Position numbers and translations under genes: made by a program
Notes under the pieces: generated by a model
The model's database searches: none
Told to the model about the DNA's origin: nothing
What the model saw: the letters and a program-made list of their open reading frames with translations, nothing else
Assembly (NCBI RefSeq): GCF_022637395.1
Contig: NZ_CP093338.1
Location: 806,001 to 870,000, forward strand
Source: Shinella sp. H4-D48
GTDB lineage: Bacteria; Pseudomonadota; Alphaproteobacteria; Rhizobiales; Rhizobiaceae
Direction: 5' to 3'
Length of the DNA stretch: 64,000 bases
Part shown: piece by piece, positions 44,314 through 52,866 of the stretch
Layout of the letters: the number at the start of each line of letters is the position of its first letter
Numbering within the stretch: position 1 is the stretch's first letter

Positions 44314-45296
44314 ACGCCCTCCTCCAGAATGCGGCGCGCGGTAACCTCGTCGGTCACGAGATCGGTGACGTAGCCGGCGCGCAGGCAGGCAGCCGCGATA
44401 CGGTGCTTGTCCTCGCCTGCCGCAACGCCGATCACCCGCTCCTTGGCCGCAAGCGCCTCCAGCCTCAGACCGATGGTGCGGTCGTCGAGCTGCATGTCGG
44501 CAATCCGGCCGTTGCGATCGACGAAACGGCCCATGATGTCCCCGACGGCCTCCAGATTGCGCAGCCGCGCGATGTCCTCGTCGCCGAGATAGCCGGAGCT
44601 GAGCAGCACCGACTGGGATGTGAGGCCCCCGAGACCGAAGCAGAGGACAGGCGCCTCTTCGGCCAGCGCAAGAACGCGACCGAGAATGGGGTCCTGTTCG
44701 AGCGCCTGGCGGGTGGATTTCGAGCCGATGATCGCCGGCACGGGCAGCAGTGTCGCGCGGCCGCCCGTCGACTGAGCGAATTCCTCCGCCACGGCGGAAT
44801 TGCGGCTGCTCGTCGCTGTTAGCGCGGTCGATCCGTTGACGAGCACGACATGAAGCCCCGGGCACCAGTCCTTCGGCAGCGCACGGGCGACCGCCGACAT
44901 CGTGCGCCCCCAGCTGACGCCGATCAGCTTCGGCTTGGGGCTGAGGCTCGCCAGATGCGTGGCGGCGGCCTGGGCGACGCTGTCGATGACGAGGCTGGGA
45001 TCGTCGATCTCGCCCGTCGGCACCACGATGGCTTCCTTGACGCCGAAGCTGCGCTGCAATTCGAGTTCGACCGTGGTCCTTCGGCCGGCGCGCGGGGTGA
45101 TCTCGATGCGGACAATGCCCGCCTCTTTCGCCTCGGTCAGCAGCTTGCCGACCTGCCAGCGAGTGAGACCGAGTTCGTTCGCGATCTCCGACTGGGTGCG
45201 GTCGAGATCGTAGTAGAGCTTGGCGACCTGGACAATCAGGTGATCGCGCTGGTCGGAGGAGGGCAGGCGTGCGGAATAGGGGTTGCGTTCGGCCAT
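44310..45296 (-). CDS. SorC-family transcriptional regulator
   Basis: A 328-residue regulator. The N-terminal helix-turn-helix is at about 22-62 (VAKLYYDLDRTQSEIANELGLTRWQVGKLLTEA), followed by the sugar-phosphate-sensing SorC domain (about 70-320: SWGRTMSAVARALP, GLGGLTSQSVLLSSGYL, RVIGVAAGEDKHRIAAACLRAGYVTDLVTDEVTARRIL). Relatives include SorC, DeoR of Bacillus and LsrR, which respond to phosphorylated sugars. It lies between the kinase and ATPase genes, overlapping the latter. The likely effector is the kinase product, and the likely operator is the long palindrome at 49021-49053. Confidence 0.92.
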   Translation of the reverse strand: MAERNPYSARLPSSDQRDHLIVQVAKLYYDLDRTQSEIANELGLTRWQVGKLLTEAKEAGIVRIEITPRAGRRTTVELELQRSFGVKEAIVVPTGEIDDPSLVIDSVAQAAATHLASLSPKPKLIGVSWGRTMSAVARALPKDWCPGLHVVLVNGSTALTATSSRNSAVAEEFAQSTGGRATLLPVPAIIGSKSTRQALEQDPILGRVLALAEEAPVLCFGLGGLTSQSVLLSSGYLGDEDIARLRNLEAVGDIMGRFVDRNGRIADMQLDDRTIGLRLEALAAKERVIGVAAGEDKHRIAAACLRAGYVTDLVTDEVTARRILEEGV

Positions 45297-45297
45297 G

Positions 45298-46809
45298 TCA
45301 CGCCTCTCTCTGGCGGCTTGCCAGCTGGTGAAGGACCGGCCGCAGACGTTCCGTCGCATCCTGATAGAGCGGCAACATCTGCTGGAACCATTCGGCGCGC
45401 GCCGGATCGGGTAGGAGTTCCTTCGACGGCGCCACGCAAGCGGCTGCGGCGGCGCGAAGATCCGGGAATTCGCCGATGGCAGCCGCCGCGGCCGCCGCTG
45501 TGCCGACGAGCGAGAGATTGTCTTCGCGCGCGACCTGCACCGCCTGGCCGATGGCATCCACCGTCGCCTGAAGCCAGGCTGCATTCTTGACGATGCCACC
45601 CGCCATCATGACTCGGTCCACGGCAACACCGCGTGCCTTCAGCACCGACAGCACATTGGCGGAGCCAAGCGCGATCGAATCGACGGACGCGGCATAGACA
45701 TCCGCGCGGGTGTGGCCCAGCGTCAGCCCCATTAGCGCGCCGCGCAGTGCGGCGTCGCGGTAGGGCGTGCGATTGCCCATCATGTAATCCAACGCCAGCA
45801 GGCCTTCCGATCGCGACGGATTGGCCGCGACCTCGGCGATTAGCGCGGCATGGCCTGCAGCATCCAACCCGAACATTTCGCCGGCAAGCCAGTTGAGCAT
45901 CGAGCCGGCCGCAACCTGTCCGCACTCGACCAGCCAGCGGCCGTCGTTGAGCGCGTTGGGATAGGGGCCCCAGAAGCCGGAAACGTCGGACTCTTCCGCC
46001 AACTGAACGAGCTGGACGATGGAGGTGCCGCCAATGAACAGCATGCCGCCCGGCTCGATGGTGTCTGCGCCCAGAATGCCGATATGGGCATCAATACCGC
46101 CCTGGGCGACGATGGGCTGGTTCTCCAGCCCCAGCTCCGCCGCCATGGCGGCACGCATGGGCGCGATCACGCCGCCGACGGGCACGATGCGCTGCGGCAG
46201 GCGCTCGGTCAGGTCCGCGATGCCGAAGGCCTCGTAGACCTCGGGCACGAACTGGCCGGCGGCGCTGTCGTAGTTCCATTTGCAGGCAGCGTTCATTCGC
46301 GAGCCGACCCATTCGCCCGCCAGGTCGAAATTCACGTAGTCGAGCGCCTCGCAGACGACCTCGGCAGCATCCCAGATGTCCCGTCGGTTGCGCTTCAGCC
46401 ACATAGCCTTGGGCACCAGCCATTCGACGGCGTCAGAACCACCGCAATAACGCATGACGGGGTGATGAAGGCTCGCCGTCTCGCGTGCTTCGGCTTCCGC
46501 GCGGCAGTCCATCCAGAGCAAAGCCGGCGACAGCGGCGTGCCGTCGCGGCGGCAGATCGCCACGGTGGAGGCGGTCGTGGCGGTGCAGACCGCATCGACG
46601 GTCCGCCGACCAGCCTTTTCCAGCGCGGCACGGCCGGCCGCGCGAAGAGCCGCACGCCATTCGGCGGGAGACTGCTCCGCCCAGCCGGCGCGCGGGTAAT
46701 GCGTCGCGTAGGGCGCCTCCGCCTGGGCCAGCATCTGGCGCCGGTCCGTGTCGTAGACGCCGGCGCAAAGGCCGCCCGTACCGAAGTCGAAGCTCAGGAT
46801 ATGAGCCAT
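45298..46809 (-). CDS. FGGY-family carbohydrate kinase
   Basis: A 503-residue sugar/polyol kinase of the glycerol-xylulose-ribulose kinase family. The phosphate-binding N-terminus is SFDFGTGGLCAGVYD; ALLWMDCRAEAEA and AQGGIDAHIGILGAD hold substrate and catalytic aspartate regions; the FGGY C-terminal signature area is MMAGGIVKNAAWLQATVDAIGQAV. Unusually GG replaces the common GTQS/GTSS start. It is followed by the SorC gene after one base and preceded by a GatD-like dehydrogenase. Ketopentose, pentitol or deoxy analogue are possible substrates; LsrK is also in this family. Confidence 0.9.
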   Translation of the reverse strand: MAHILSFDFGTGGLCAGVYDTDRRQMLAQAEAPYATHYPRAGWAEQSPAEWRAALRAAGRAALEKAGRRTVDAVCTATTASTVAICRRDGTPLSPALLWMDCRAEAEARETASLHHPVMRYCGGSDAVEWLVPKAMWLKRNRRDIWDAAEVVCEALDYVNFDLAGEWVGSRMNAACKWNYDSAAGQFVPEVYEAFGIADLTERLPQRIVPVGGVIAPMRAAMAAELGLENQPIVAQGGIDAHIGILGADTIEPGGMLFIGGTSIVQLVQLAEESDVSGFWGPYPNALNDGRWLVECGQVAAGSMLNWLAGEMFGLDAAGHAALIAEVAANPSRSEGLLALDYMMGNRTPYRDAALRGALMGLTLGHTRADVYAASVDSIALGSANVLSVLKARGVAVDRVMMAGGIVKNAAWLQATVDAIGQAVQVAREDNLSLVGTAAAAAAAIGEFPDLRAAAAACVAPSKELLPDPARAEWFQQMLPLYQDATERLRPVLHQLASRQREA

Positions 46810-46870
46810 GACCGATGATCCTCCCTAAATTCTCCGTCGCCCGGCAACGCCTCCAGCGCCGGACACCCCG

Positions 46871-47893
46871 TCAGGGGTGGAACATGATCTTCGAGAAGAA
46901 GAATTCGCGGTCGGTGCGAAGCCGCTCGAAAATCGCAGGCAGTTCCTCCAGATCAAGATCGTGTGTGATCATGAACTCCCACTTCAGCGCACCGGACGCA
47001 AGCTTGTCCAGCGTCACCGTCCACTGTGGGCCGGGATAGGGCGCACCGAAGGAATTCCACGAGCCATGCAGCGACACCTCCTGGCGCAGGAAATGCTGGA
47101 AGGCGGCATTGGTGAGGGGCACCTCGCCGACGGGAATGCCGATGAAGACCACATGACCGCCCGGCGCGGCCAGCCTGACGGCGGCGTTGACGGATGTCGG
47201 ATGCCCTGCAGCTTCCACGATGATGTCGGCGAGAAGTTCCTTGGGCAGTTCGGCACCGGCGAGGAAGGCATGCGTCGCGCCGGCCTGCCGGGCAAGTTCC
47301 AGCTTTTCCTCGGAAACATCGATGGCAACGACCTCGCGCGCGCCCATCAGCAGCATCCACTGAATGGCGAAGAGGCCGATGGGGCCACAGCCGATGACTG
47401 CGCCACGGTCGCCCATCCGCACGCCGCCGGCCTTCCAGATAGCGTGAATGGCGATGGAGGCGGGATCGACCATGGCGGCGGCGCGCGGATCGCAGCCTTC
47501 CGGCGCCTTCAGGAGGTTTTCGACCGGCGCGCAGACCCATTCGGCATAGGCGCCGTCACGGCGCGAACCAAAATAGTCGTAGTTGCGGCACCGCGAGAAA
47601 TTGCCGGTCGCGCACTGGTCGCAGGTGCCGCAGGGCAGCATCGGCGGAACCGTGACGAGGTCGCCTTTGGCAAAGCCGGTCACAGACGCGCCAAGCTCCT
47701 CGATATGTCCGGAAAATTCGTGGCCGCAGATGATGGGCATCTTGTGCGCGCCCTTGATGAGCATGCGCGGCAGGTCCGATCCGCAAACGCCGACGGCAGC
47801 CACGCGCAGCAGCACCTCGTTCGCCTTGGGAACAGGCTTATCGACATTTTCGAGGCGGATGTCTCCGGGCGTGTAGAGGACGGCGGCGCGCAT
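46871..47893 (-). CDS. Zinc-dependent polyol(-phosphate) dehydrogenase, GatD-like
   Basis: A 340-residue medium-chain dehydrogenase. Catalytic zinc ligands are C37 (GVCGSDLPR), H58 and E59 (CGHEFSG); structural zinc cysteines are C88, C91, C94 and C102. The NAD site is GCGPIGLFAIQW. GSDLPR, GAHKMPIICGHEFSG, YFGSRRDGAYAEW and GSWNSFGAPYPGPQW closely follow galactitol-1-phosphate 5-dehydrogenase rather than sorbitol dehydrogenase. It is between the binding-protein and kinase genes, so it may oxidise a polyol phosphate made by the kinase or a free polyol before phosphorylation. Confidence 0.9.
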   Translation of the reverse strand: MRAAVLYTPGDIRLENVDKPVPKANEVLLRVAAVGVCGSDLPRMLIKGAHKMPIICGHEFSGHIEELGASVTGFAKGDLVTVPPMLPCGTCDQCATGNFSRCRNYDYFGSRRDGAYAEWVCAPVENLLKAPEGCDPRAAAMVDPASIAIHAIWKAGGVRMGDRGAVIGCGPIGLFAIQWMLLMGAREVVAIDVSEEKLELARQAGATHAFLAGAELPKELLADIIVEAAGHPTSVNAAVRLAAPGGHVVFIGIPVGEVPLTNAAFQHFLRQEVSLHGSWNSFGAPYPGPQWTVTLDKLASGALKWEFMITHDLDLEELPAIFERLRTDREFFFSKIMFHP

Positions 47894-47928
47894 GAAGGGG
47901 TTCCTTTGAAAACGAAATGACTTGCGCC

Positions 47929-47942
47929 GGCGGAAAACCGCC
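47929..47942 (-). repeat. Intercistronic hairpin between the binding-protein and GatD-like genes
   Basis: GGCGG (47929-47933) and CCGCC (47938-47942) flank AAAA. It is short but lies where the other importer operons in this window also have stems. Confidence 0.4.
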
Positions 47943-47992
47943 AGCGTTCGGAAAAGCGGGAGGAACCGAGGCTCCCCCCACCGCCCTGGGAG

Positions 47993-48976
47993 TTACTTGT
48001 CGAGAACCTGCGGCCGGTATTCCGCAAACAGTTCCTTGTGCGGGTATTCGCCGACCTTGTCGGGCGTCACGAGGGCCGTGCCGGCATCGACGAAGGCCGG
48101 AACCGTCTTGCCGGCAGCGGCTTCGCGTGCGACCTGGATGGTCACGTCGCCGAGATATTGCGGGTCGTTCAGCGCAGTGGCGATGTACTTGCCGTCGGCC
48201 ATGGCCTCCAGCGCCTCGGACAGGCCATCAACGCCGGCGATGAGGACGTCGTCGCGGCCGTTTTCCTTGAGAACCTGCAGGGCGCCCAGCGCCATGTCGT
48301 CGTTATGGGCGTAGACGACCTTCAAGTCGGCATTGGCCTGAAGCAGGTCCTGCATGGCCGTCACGGCATTGGCGCGGATATATTCCGCATACGGGCCTTC
48401 GACGATGGTATGGCCAGAGCCTTCGAGCGCGGCGTGGAAACCATCGCGACGATCCATCATGACCGCACCGCCCGCATCGCCCTGGATCTCGATGACCTTT
48501 GCGCCGGTGACACCATCGGCCTTCAGCTTCGCGACGACGGCTTCGCCGACCAGCTTGCCCATCGCCTTGTTGTCGCGGCCGACATGGGCGGCAACCTTGC
48601 CGCCGGTGACGGGGCGGTCGACGGTGATAACGGGAATGCCGGCAGCGGCAGCGGCTTCGAGCGACGGTGCGACCGCTTCCGGATTGACCGGGTTGATGAT
48701 GATCGCGCTCACACCCTGAGTGATCAGATCCTGGATATCGTTGTTCTGCTTGCTGACGTCGCCATTGGCGTCGAGGAAGACGAGCGTGTCGCCGGACGCC
48801 TTGGCGGCGGCTTCCGCGCCGTTCTTCAGCTGCACATAGAAGGGCGACTGCAGCGTAACCTGGCTGAAGCCGATCTTGAGGCCTTCGGCATGAGCGGCGG
48901 CAGGCGAAAGCGCCATGACAGCCAGAACCGAAACGGCACCAGCGAGGCCGGCAAGAAATGTACGACGCGTGTTCAT
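47993..48976 (-). CDS. Ribose-type sugar ABC transporter, binding protein (RbsB-like)
   Basis: A 327-residue periplasmic binding protein, first gene of the operon. The signal peptide MNTRRTFLAGLAGAVSVLAVMALSPAAAHA is cut near residue 30. The mature part shows the type I periplasmic fold with LKIGFSQVTLQSPFYVQLKNGAEA, GVSAIIINPVNPEAVAP, PVITVDRPV and VVYAHNDDMALGALQ. AGGGAGGAA precedes ATG 48976. GC hairpins occur after it (47929-47942), which could keep its mRNA abundant. Confidence 0.93.
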   Translation of the reverse strand: MNTRRTFLAGLAGAVSVLAVMALSPAAAHAEGLKIGFSQVTLQSPFYVQLKNGAEAAAKASGDTLVFLDANGDVSKQNNDIQDLITQGVSAIIINPVNPEAVAPSLEAAAAAGIPVITVDRPVTGGKVAAHVGRDNKAMGKLVGEAVVAKLKADGVTGAKVIEIQGDAGGAVMMDRRDGFHAALEGSGHTIVEGPYAEYIRANAVTAMQDLLQANADLKVVYAHNDDMALGALQVLKENGRDDVLIAGVDGLSEALEAMADGKYIATALNDPQYLGDVTIQVAREAAAGKTVPAFVDAGTALVTPDKVGEYPHKELFAEYRPQVLDK

Positions 48977-49265
48977 GGATTCCTCCCTAAAAAACCGAAA
49001 ATCGCCCTCTCTCCCAGAGAGCAACATAAGTGATATTATTTCACATATGTTGCTAGCATGGCATCACGCCCCCCGGAACCTTGTCAATCCCGGGACAGCG
49101 CCTCAGTGGAAAGAATACTCAACCACCTGAATTCGTTTATTTTATCTGAGTTTATTCCAGGGAAATCGATGCCGTTGACACGACAACGGCGCGCGAAAAT
49201 CCAGAGAATGGGATTTTCGCGGGGAAAATGCCGGCAACATTTGCAGCTTTGTCGAAAAGGCGCAG
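48977..49265. promoter_or_regulatory. Promoter/operator region of the SorC-type operon
   Basis: This gene-free stretch contains the palindrome at 49021-49053 just upstream of the binding-protein gene and a second inverted repeat, CGCGAAAATCC (49192-49202) with GGATTTTCGCG (49211-49221). AT-rich sequence around 49120-49160 could supply the promoter. No coding frame is accepted here. Confidence 0.6.
49021..49053. promoter_or_regulatory. Long operator palindrome upstream of the SorC-type operon
   Basis: Arms GCAACATAAGTGA (49021-49033) and TCACATATGTTGC (49041-49053) match as inverted repeats with a single mismatch around a seven-base TATTATT centre. It lies 44 bases upstream of the first start codon of the operon. 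Size and symmetry fit a tetrameric SorC-family repressor. Confidence 0.75.
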
Positions 49266-49298
49266 GGAAAAGGGGCGGCGCGGCTTTGCCGACCGCCC
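49266..49298 (-). terminator. Intrinsic-type terminator after the alpha/beta hydrolase gene
   Basis: Read on the minus strand GGGCGG pairs with CCGCCC (49273-49298) with internal CGGC/GCCG pairing, followed by CTTTTCCC. It starts nine bases past the stop of the hydrolase gene and probably ends the 53.9-49.3 kb operon. Confidence 0.6.
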
Positions 49299-49306
49299 GG
49301 ATCGCG

Positions 49307-50146
49307 TCAGCGCGACGCGACCATATCCGCGATGCGGGCGCCGGCCAGGCCGAGCGGGTCTGCAAGATCCAGCACCACCGTCATGTGGTTGAGGCCGGGC
49401 AGCGGGAGAAGCTGCGCGGCCTCGCCCTGGGTATTCAAACGGGATTGGAGCTCCGCCGCTGGCTCCAGGAAGGGCGTCGTTTCCTCGGCACCGAACGCGA
49501 TGACACGCAGCGGGCAGGCATGCTGGCTTGCCGTCAGAGGCGACCACGCCGACGCTTCCGCGGGCGTCATCTTCGCCTCGTCGCGCAGGAAGCTTCCAGG
49601 AATGCCTGAGAGGTCGTAGATGCCGCTGAGCAGGAAAAGCCCTTTCAGGACAGGAAGCTGTGGAGTTTCCTTTTCCCCCGACCCCGTCGCGGCAAGAAAT
49701 GAGGCGAGATGCGCGCCCGCCGAATGGCCGCTGACGGTCAGGCGCGCGGGATCTGCGCCAAAATCCCGCGCATGCTCCTGGAGCCAGAGTACGGCGCGCC
49801 GCACCTGATCGACGAGAACATCGAGACGCTCGCCGGGCATGAGATCATACTCGACAAGCGCCGCGACGCCGCCGGCGGCCAGAACCGGCGCGGCGACGAA
49901 GCGATAGTTCTCCTTTTCGCCGGAACGCCAGTATCCGCCATGGACGAAGACATGCAGCGGCGCGCCGGCCTTCGGGCGTTCTGGCAGGATGACGTCCAGT
50001 ACCTCCCGCGGCCGCGCGCCGTAGCGCAGATCGGCCAGCACATCCGCGTTGACCGAAAATGCCCGGCTGCGCGCGGAAAACTCGGCGGCAATCGCATCGA
50101 AATCCGGCACGAAGTCGCGAATGCGGTAGAGATCCTGTGACGTCAT
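49307..50146 (-). CDS. Alpha/beta hydrolase (HGGYW type, kynurenine-formamidase-like)
   Basis: A 279-residue alpha/beta hydrolase. The oxyanion-hole motif HGGYW is at 69-73 and the nucleophile elbow GHSAG has S142. A C-terminal histidine is in PGLNHMTVVLDL. The HGGYW motif is typical of bacterial and eukaryotic N-formylkynurenine formamidases and related carbamoyl or ester hydrolases. It ends an operon with SSADH-type, iron-ADH and Ldh-type dehydrogenases; by position it could open a lactone, ester or amide that feeds them, but no substrate is shown. Confidence 0.87.
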   Translation of the reverse strand: MTSQDLYRIRDFVPDFDAIAAEFSARSRAFSVNADVLADLRYGARPREVLDVILPERPKAGAPLHVFVHGGYWRSGEKENYRFVAAPVLAAGGVAALVEYDLMPGERLDVLVDQVRRAVLWLQEHARDFGADPARLTVSGHSAGAHLASFLAATGSGEKETPQLPVLKGLFLLSGIYDLSGIPGSFLRDEAKMTPAEASAWSPLTASQHACPLRVIAFGAEETTPFLEPAAELQSRLNTQGEAAQLLPLPGLNHMTVVLDLADPLGLAGARIADMVASR

Positions 50147-50164
50147 CCTCTTGGCTCCCCTGCG

Positions 50165-51628
50165 TCAGTACTCGACGGCGTAATACTTCGCCTCCATGAA
50201 TTCCAGAATACCTGTCACGCCGCCCTCACGGCCGAGGCCGCTCTGCTTGACACCGCCGAAGGGTGCCGCGGGGTCCGACATCAGGCCCCTGTTGATGCCG
50301 AGCATGCCGCTTTCGAGACGCTTACCGACCTTGAGGGCCCGTTTCAGATCGCCGGAATAGATATAGGCGGCCAGACCATACTCCGTGTCATTGGCAAGGC
50401 GAACCGCCTCGTCATCGGTTTCGAACTTGTAGACGGGGGCGACGGGACCGAAGATTTCCTCCCGGGCAATGGCGGCATCGACCGGGACGTTTTCCAATAC
50501 GGTCGGCGGATAGAAATAGCCGCCTTCCACAAGCGGCTTGCCGCCCGTGGTCGCACGGGCACCCGCGGCCACCGCTTCGGAAACGAGGCGATCGATCTTG
50601 CGCACGGCATTCGTCGTGATCATCGGGCCGCATTGCGTGTCCGGATCGTAGCCGGGACCGATCTTGAGCGCTGACATTCGGGCTGTCAGGCCGGCGACAA
50701 AGGCATCATGAATGCCGGATTGCACATAGAAGCGGTTGGCCGCAGTGCAGGCTTCCCCGGCATTGCGCATCTTTGCGATCATAGCGCCGTCGAGAGCGGC
50801 CTCGAGATCCGCATCGTCGAAGACTATGAAGGGGGCATTGCCGCCGAGTTCCATCGAGCAGCTGACAACCGACTTGGCGGCTTCGGCCAGAAGCGTGCGG
50901 CCGACGCCGGTGGAACCGGTGAAGGAGAGTTTTCGCACGCGCGGATCGGCCAGCATGGTATTCGTCACGCCACTTGGATTGGTCGTGGTCAGCACGTTGA
51001 CGACGCCGGGCGGGACCCCCGCCTCTTCGCCGAGGCGCGCCATGGCATAAGCCGTCAGCGGCGTCTCGGATGCGGGTTTGAGAATGACCGTGCAGCCGGC
51101 GGCAAGGGCCGGGCCGATCTTGCGCGTGGCCATGGCGGCGGGGAAATTCCACGGCGTGATCAGCACCGCGATGCCGATCGGCTCGTGATCGACGAGAATG
51201 TTGTGCGAGCCCGACGGCGTATGACGGTATTCACCCGGGATGCGCACGGCCTCCTCGGCATACCAGCGGAAGAACTCTGCCGCATAGGCGACCTCGCCGC
51301 GCGCATCGGGCAACGCCTTGCCGTTTTCCAGCGAGATCAGCGTCGCCAATTCCTCGGCATGCTTCGTCATGAGCTGGAACCAGCGGCGCAGGATTTCAGC
51401 GCGCTGGCGTGCAGGGGTGGCGCGCCACCCGGCAGCAGCGGCCTCGGCGGCATCGACCGCGCGGCGGGCATCGTCGATCGAGGCGTCGGCCACTTCGGCA
51501 AGCAGCTTCCCGGTCGAGGGATCGAGAACCGATATGCCGTCGCCCTTGATCCAGTTGCCACCGATATAAAGGCCTTGGGCGTGAAGTGCGGGATCGGCGT
51601 AGCCGGAAACTTTGGCGTGGAACGTCAT
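50165..51628 (-). CDS. Succinate-semialdehyde dehydrogenase-like ALDH
   Basis: A 487-residue aldehyde dehydrogenase close to GabD: PWNFP with N161, E260 (SMELGG), C294 ([13 protein letters not shown]) and the GabD-like end [30 protein letters not shown] precedes the ATG. Unlike GabD it has a single cysteine in the nucleophile loop (ACTA rather than CVC). It follows an iron-type alcohol dehydrogenase gene, an adjacency known from the blcAB (attKL) 4-hydroxybutyrate genes of Agrobacterium. Confidence 0.92.
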   Translation of the reverse strand: MTFHAKVSGYADPALHAQGLYIGGNWIKGDGISVLDPSTGKLLAEVADASIDDARRAVDAAEAAAAGWRATPARQRAEILRRWFQLMTKHAEELATLISLENGKALPDARGEVAYAAEFFRWYAEEAVRIPGEYRHTPSGSHNILVDHEPIGIAVLITPWNFPAAMATRKIGPALAAGCTVILKPASETPLTAYAMARLGEEAGVPPGVVNVLTTTNPSGVTNTMLADPRVRKLSFTGSTGVGRTLLAEAAKSVVSCSMELGGNAPFIVFDDADLEAALDGAMIAKMRNAGEACTAANRFYVQSGIHDAFVAGLTARMSALKIGPGYDPDTQCGPMITTNAVRKIDRLVSEAVAAGARATTGGKPLVEGGYFYPPTVLENVPVDAAIAREEIFGPVAPVYKFETDDEAVRLANDTEYGLAAYIYSGDLKRALKVGKRLESGMLGINRGLMSDPAAPFGGVKQSGLGREGGVTGILEFMEAKYYAVEY

Positions 51629-51645
51629 GGCATTGTCCTTTCAGA

Positions 51646-52845
51646 TCAGATCAGGCTGGCGCGGTCGCCGCCATGGGCGGCGGCGACGAGGTTGCGCATC
51701 TCCTGCGGGTTCAGCGGGCGGGGATTGTTCTGGATGAGGCGCGCAATACCGGAACTCTGCTCGGCCACCCAGTCGATCCGGTCTTCGGAAAGGCCGAGAT
51801 CACGCAGGGTGACGGGAATGCCGATCCGTTCGAACAGCGCGGCAAGGGCCGGAATGACGTCCTCGGGGCCGTCGAGACCCGCCGCGTCGGCGATCTGCGC
51901 AAGTTCTGGCCCGATAGCCGGCTGGTTCCAGGTCATGACATAGGGCATGAGGCAGGCGACGCCGAGACCATGGGCGGTGTGGGTGAGCGCGCCGACGGGA
52001 TACTGGATGGCATGGGCCGCGGCCGTACCGGCCACGCCGAAGGCAAGGCCGGCGAGCGTCGCACCGAGCATGACCTTTTCGCGGGCGGCCCGATCGGCGC
52101 CATCCTTGCAGGCCGCTTCGAGCCCATGCCAGAGAAGACCGATGGCGCTCAGCGCAAACTGATCGGACAGCGCATTCTTGCCGACGAACACACGTTGCAG
52201 CGCAATGCCGGGAACCGGGTCGCGCCGGATCGCGGTGAAGGCCTCGATGGCGTGGGTCAGCGCATCCGCGCCGGCAATCGCCGTCAGACCCGGCGGGCAG
52301 GAGAGGGTCAGTTCGGGATCGCAGATCGACACGGTCGGAATGAGATAGGGGCTGGAAATGCCCACCTTCAGGCTGCGCTCGGCATCCGATAGCACGGCGA
52401 CCGGTGTCACCTCAGACCCTGTTCCAGCGGTGGTCGGTATTGCGATCAGCGGCAGCACCGGGCCCGGCACGGTATGTTCGCCGTAATAGTCCTGCGGCCG
52501 CCCACCATGCGCGAGGAGGAGCGCCACGCATTTCGCCATATCCAGGCAGGACCCGCCGCCGATACCGATCACGAGGTCCGGTCGGAATTTAACGGCATTC
52601 TCGGCGCTCGTAATGGTCGAATCGACGGGCACATCCGGCAGGGTGGAGCTGTCGATGAGGACCGCGAGGCCCGCGGCCTCCAACTGGCCGACCAGCGCGC
52701 GAAAATCGGCGTCTGCCGCAAGGCGCGTGTCGGTGACGACCAGCGCGCGCCGGCCGAGCGTGGCCGCGACGCTCCCGAGCGCATGGCGCTGGCCGGCGCC
52801 GAAGAGCAGTTCGCGCGGCGCCCTCAATGTGCCGAATAGGTTCAT
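51646..52845 (-). CDS. Iron-containing (type III) alcohol dehydrogenase
   Basis: A 399-residue type III alcohol dehydrogenase. The NAD region GGGSCLDMAKCVALLL is near 96-111, TTAGTGSEVTPVAVLSD near 140, and metal-ligand segments are DALTHAIEAF and the histidines of AHAIQYPVGALTHTAHGLG. Family members include maleylacetate reductase, lactaldehyde/propanediol oxidoreductase and 4-hydroxybutyrate dehydrogenase. GGAGGAG precedes the ATG. It lies between Ldh-type and SSADH-type genes in one operon. Oxidation of 4-hydroxybutyrate or another hydroxy acid is an inference from that pairing. Confidence 0.92.
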   Translation of the reverse strand: MNLFGTLRAPRELLFGAGQRHALGSVAATLGRRALVVTDTRLAADADFRALVGQLEAAGLAVLIDSSTLPDVPVDSTITSAENAVKFRPDLVIGIGGGSCLDMAKCVALLLAHGGRPQDYYGEHTVPGPVLPLIAIPTTAGTGSEVTPVAVLSDAERSLKVGISSPYLIPTVSICDPELTLSCPPGLTAIAGADALTHAIEAFTAIRRDPVPGIALQRVFVGKNALSDQFALSAIGLLWHGLEAACKDGADRAAREKVMLGATLAGLAFGVAGTAAAHAIQYPVGALTHTAHGLGVACLMPYVMTWNQPAIGPELAQIADAAGLDGPEDVIPALAALFERIGIPVTLRDLGLSEDRIDWVAEQSSGIARLIQNNPRPLNPQEMRNLVAAAHGGDRASLI

Positions 52846-52866
52846 TCCGTGTCTCCTCCAGTGAAT

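Noticed and set aside
38452-49053. Direct assignment as an AI-2 lsr operon
   Set aside because: The aldolase is DeoC rather than LsrF, there is no LsrG, only one permease gene, and a GatD-like dehydrogenase and ALDH are added; only the class composition is similar.
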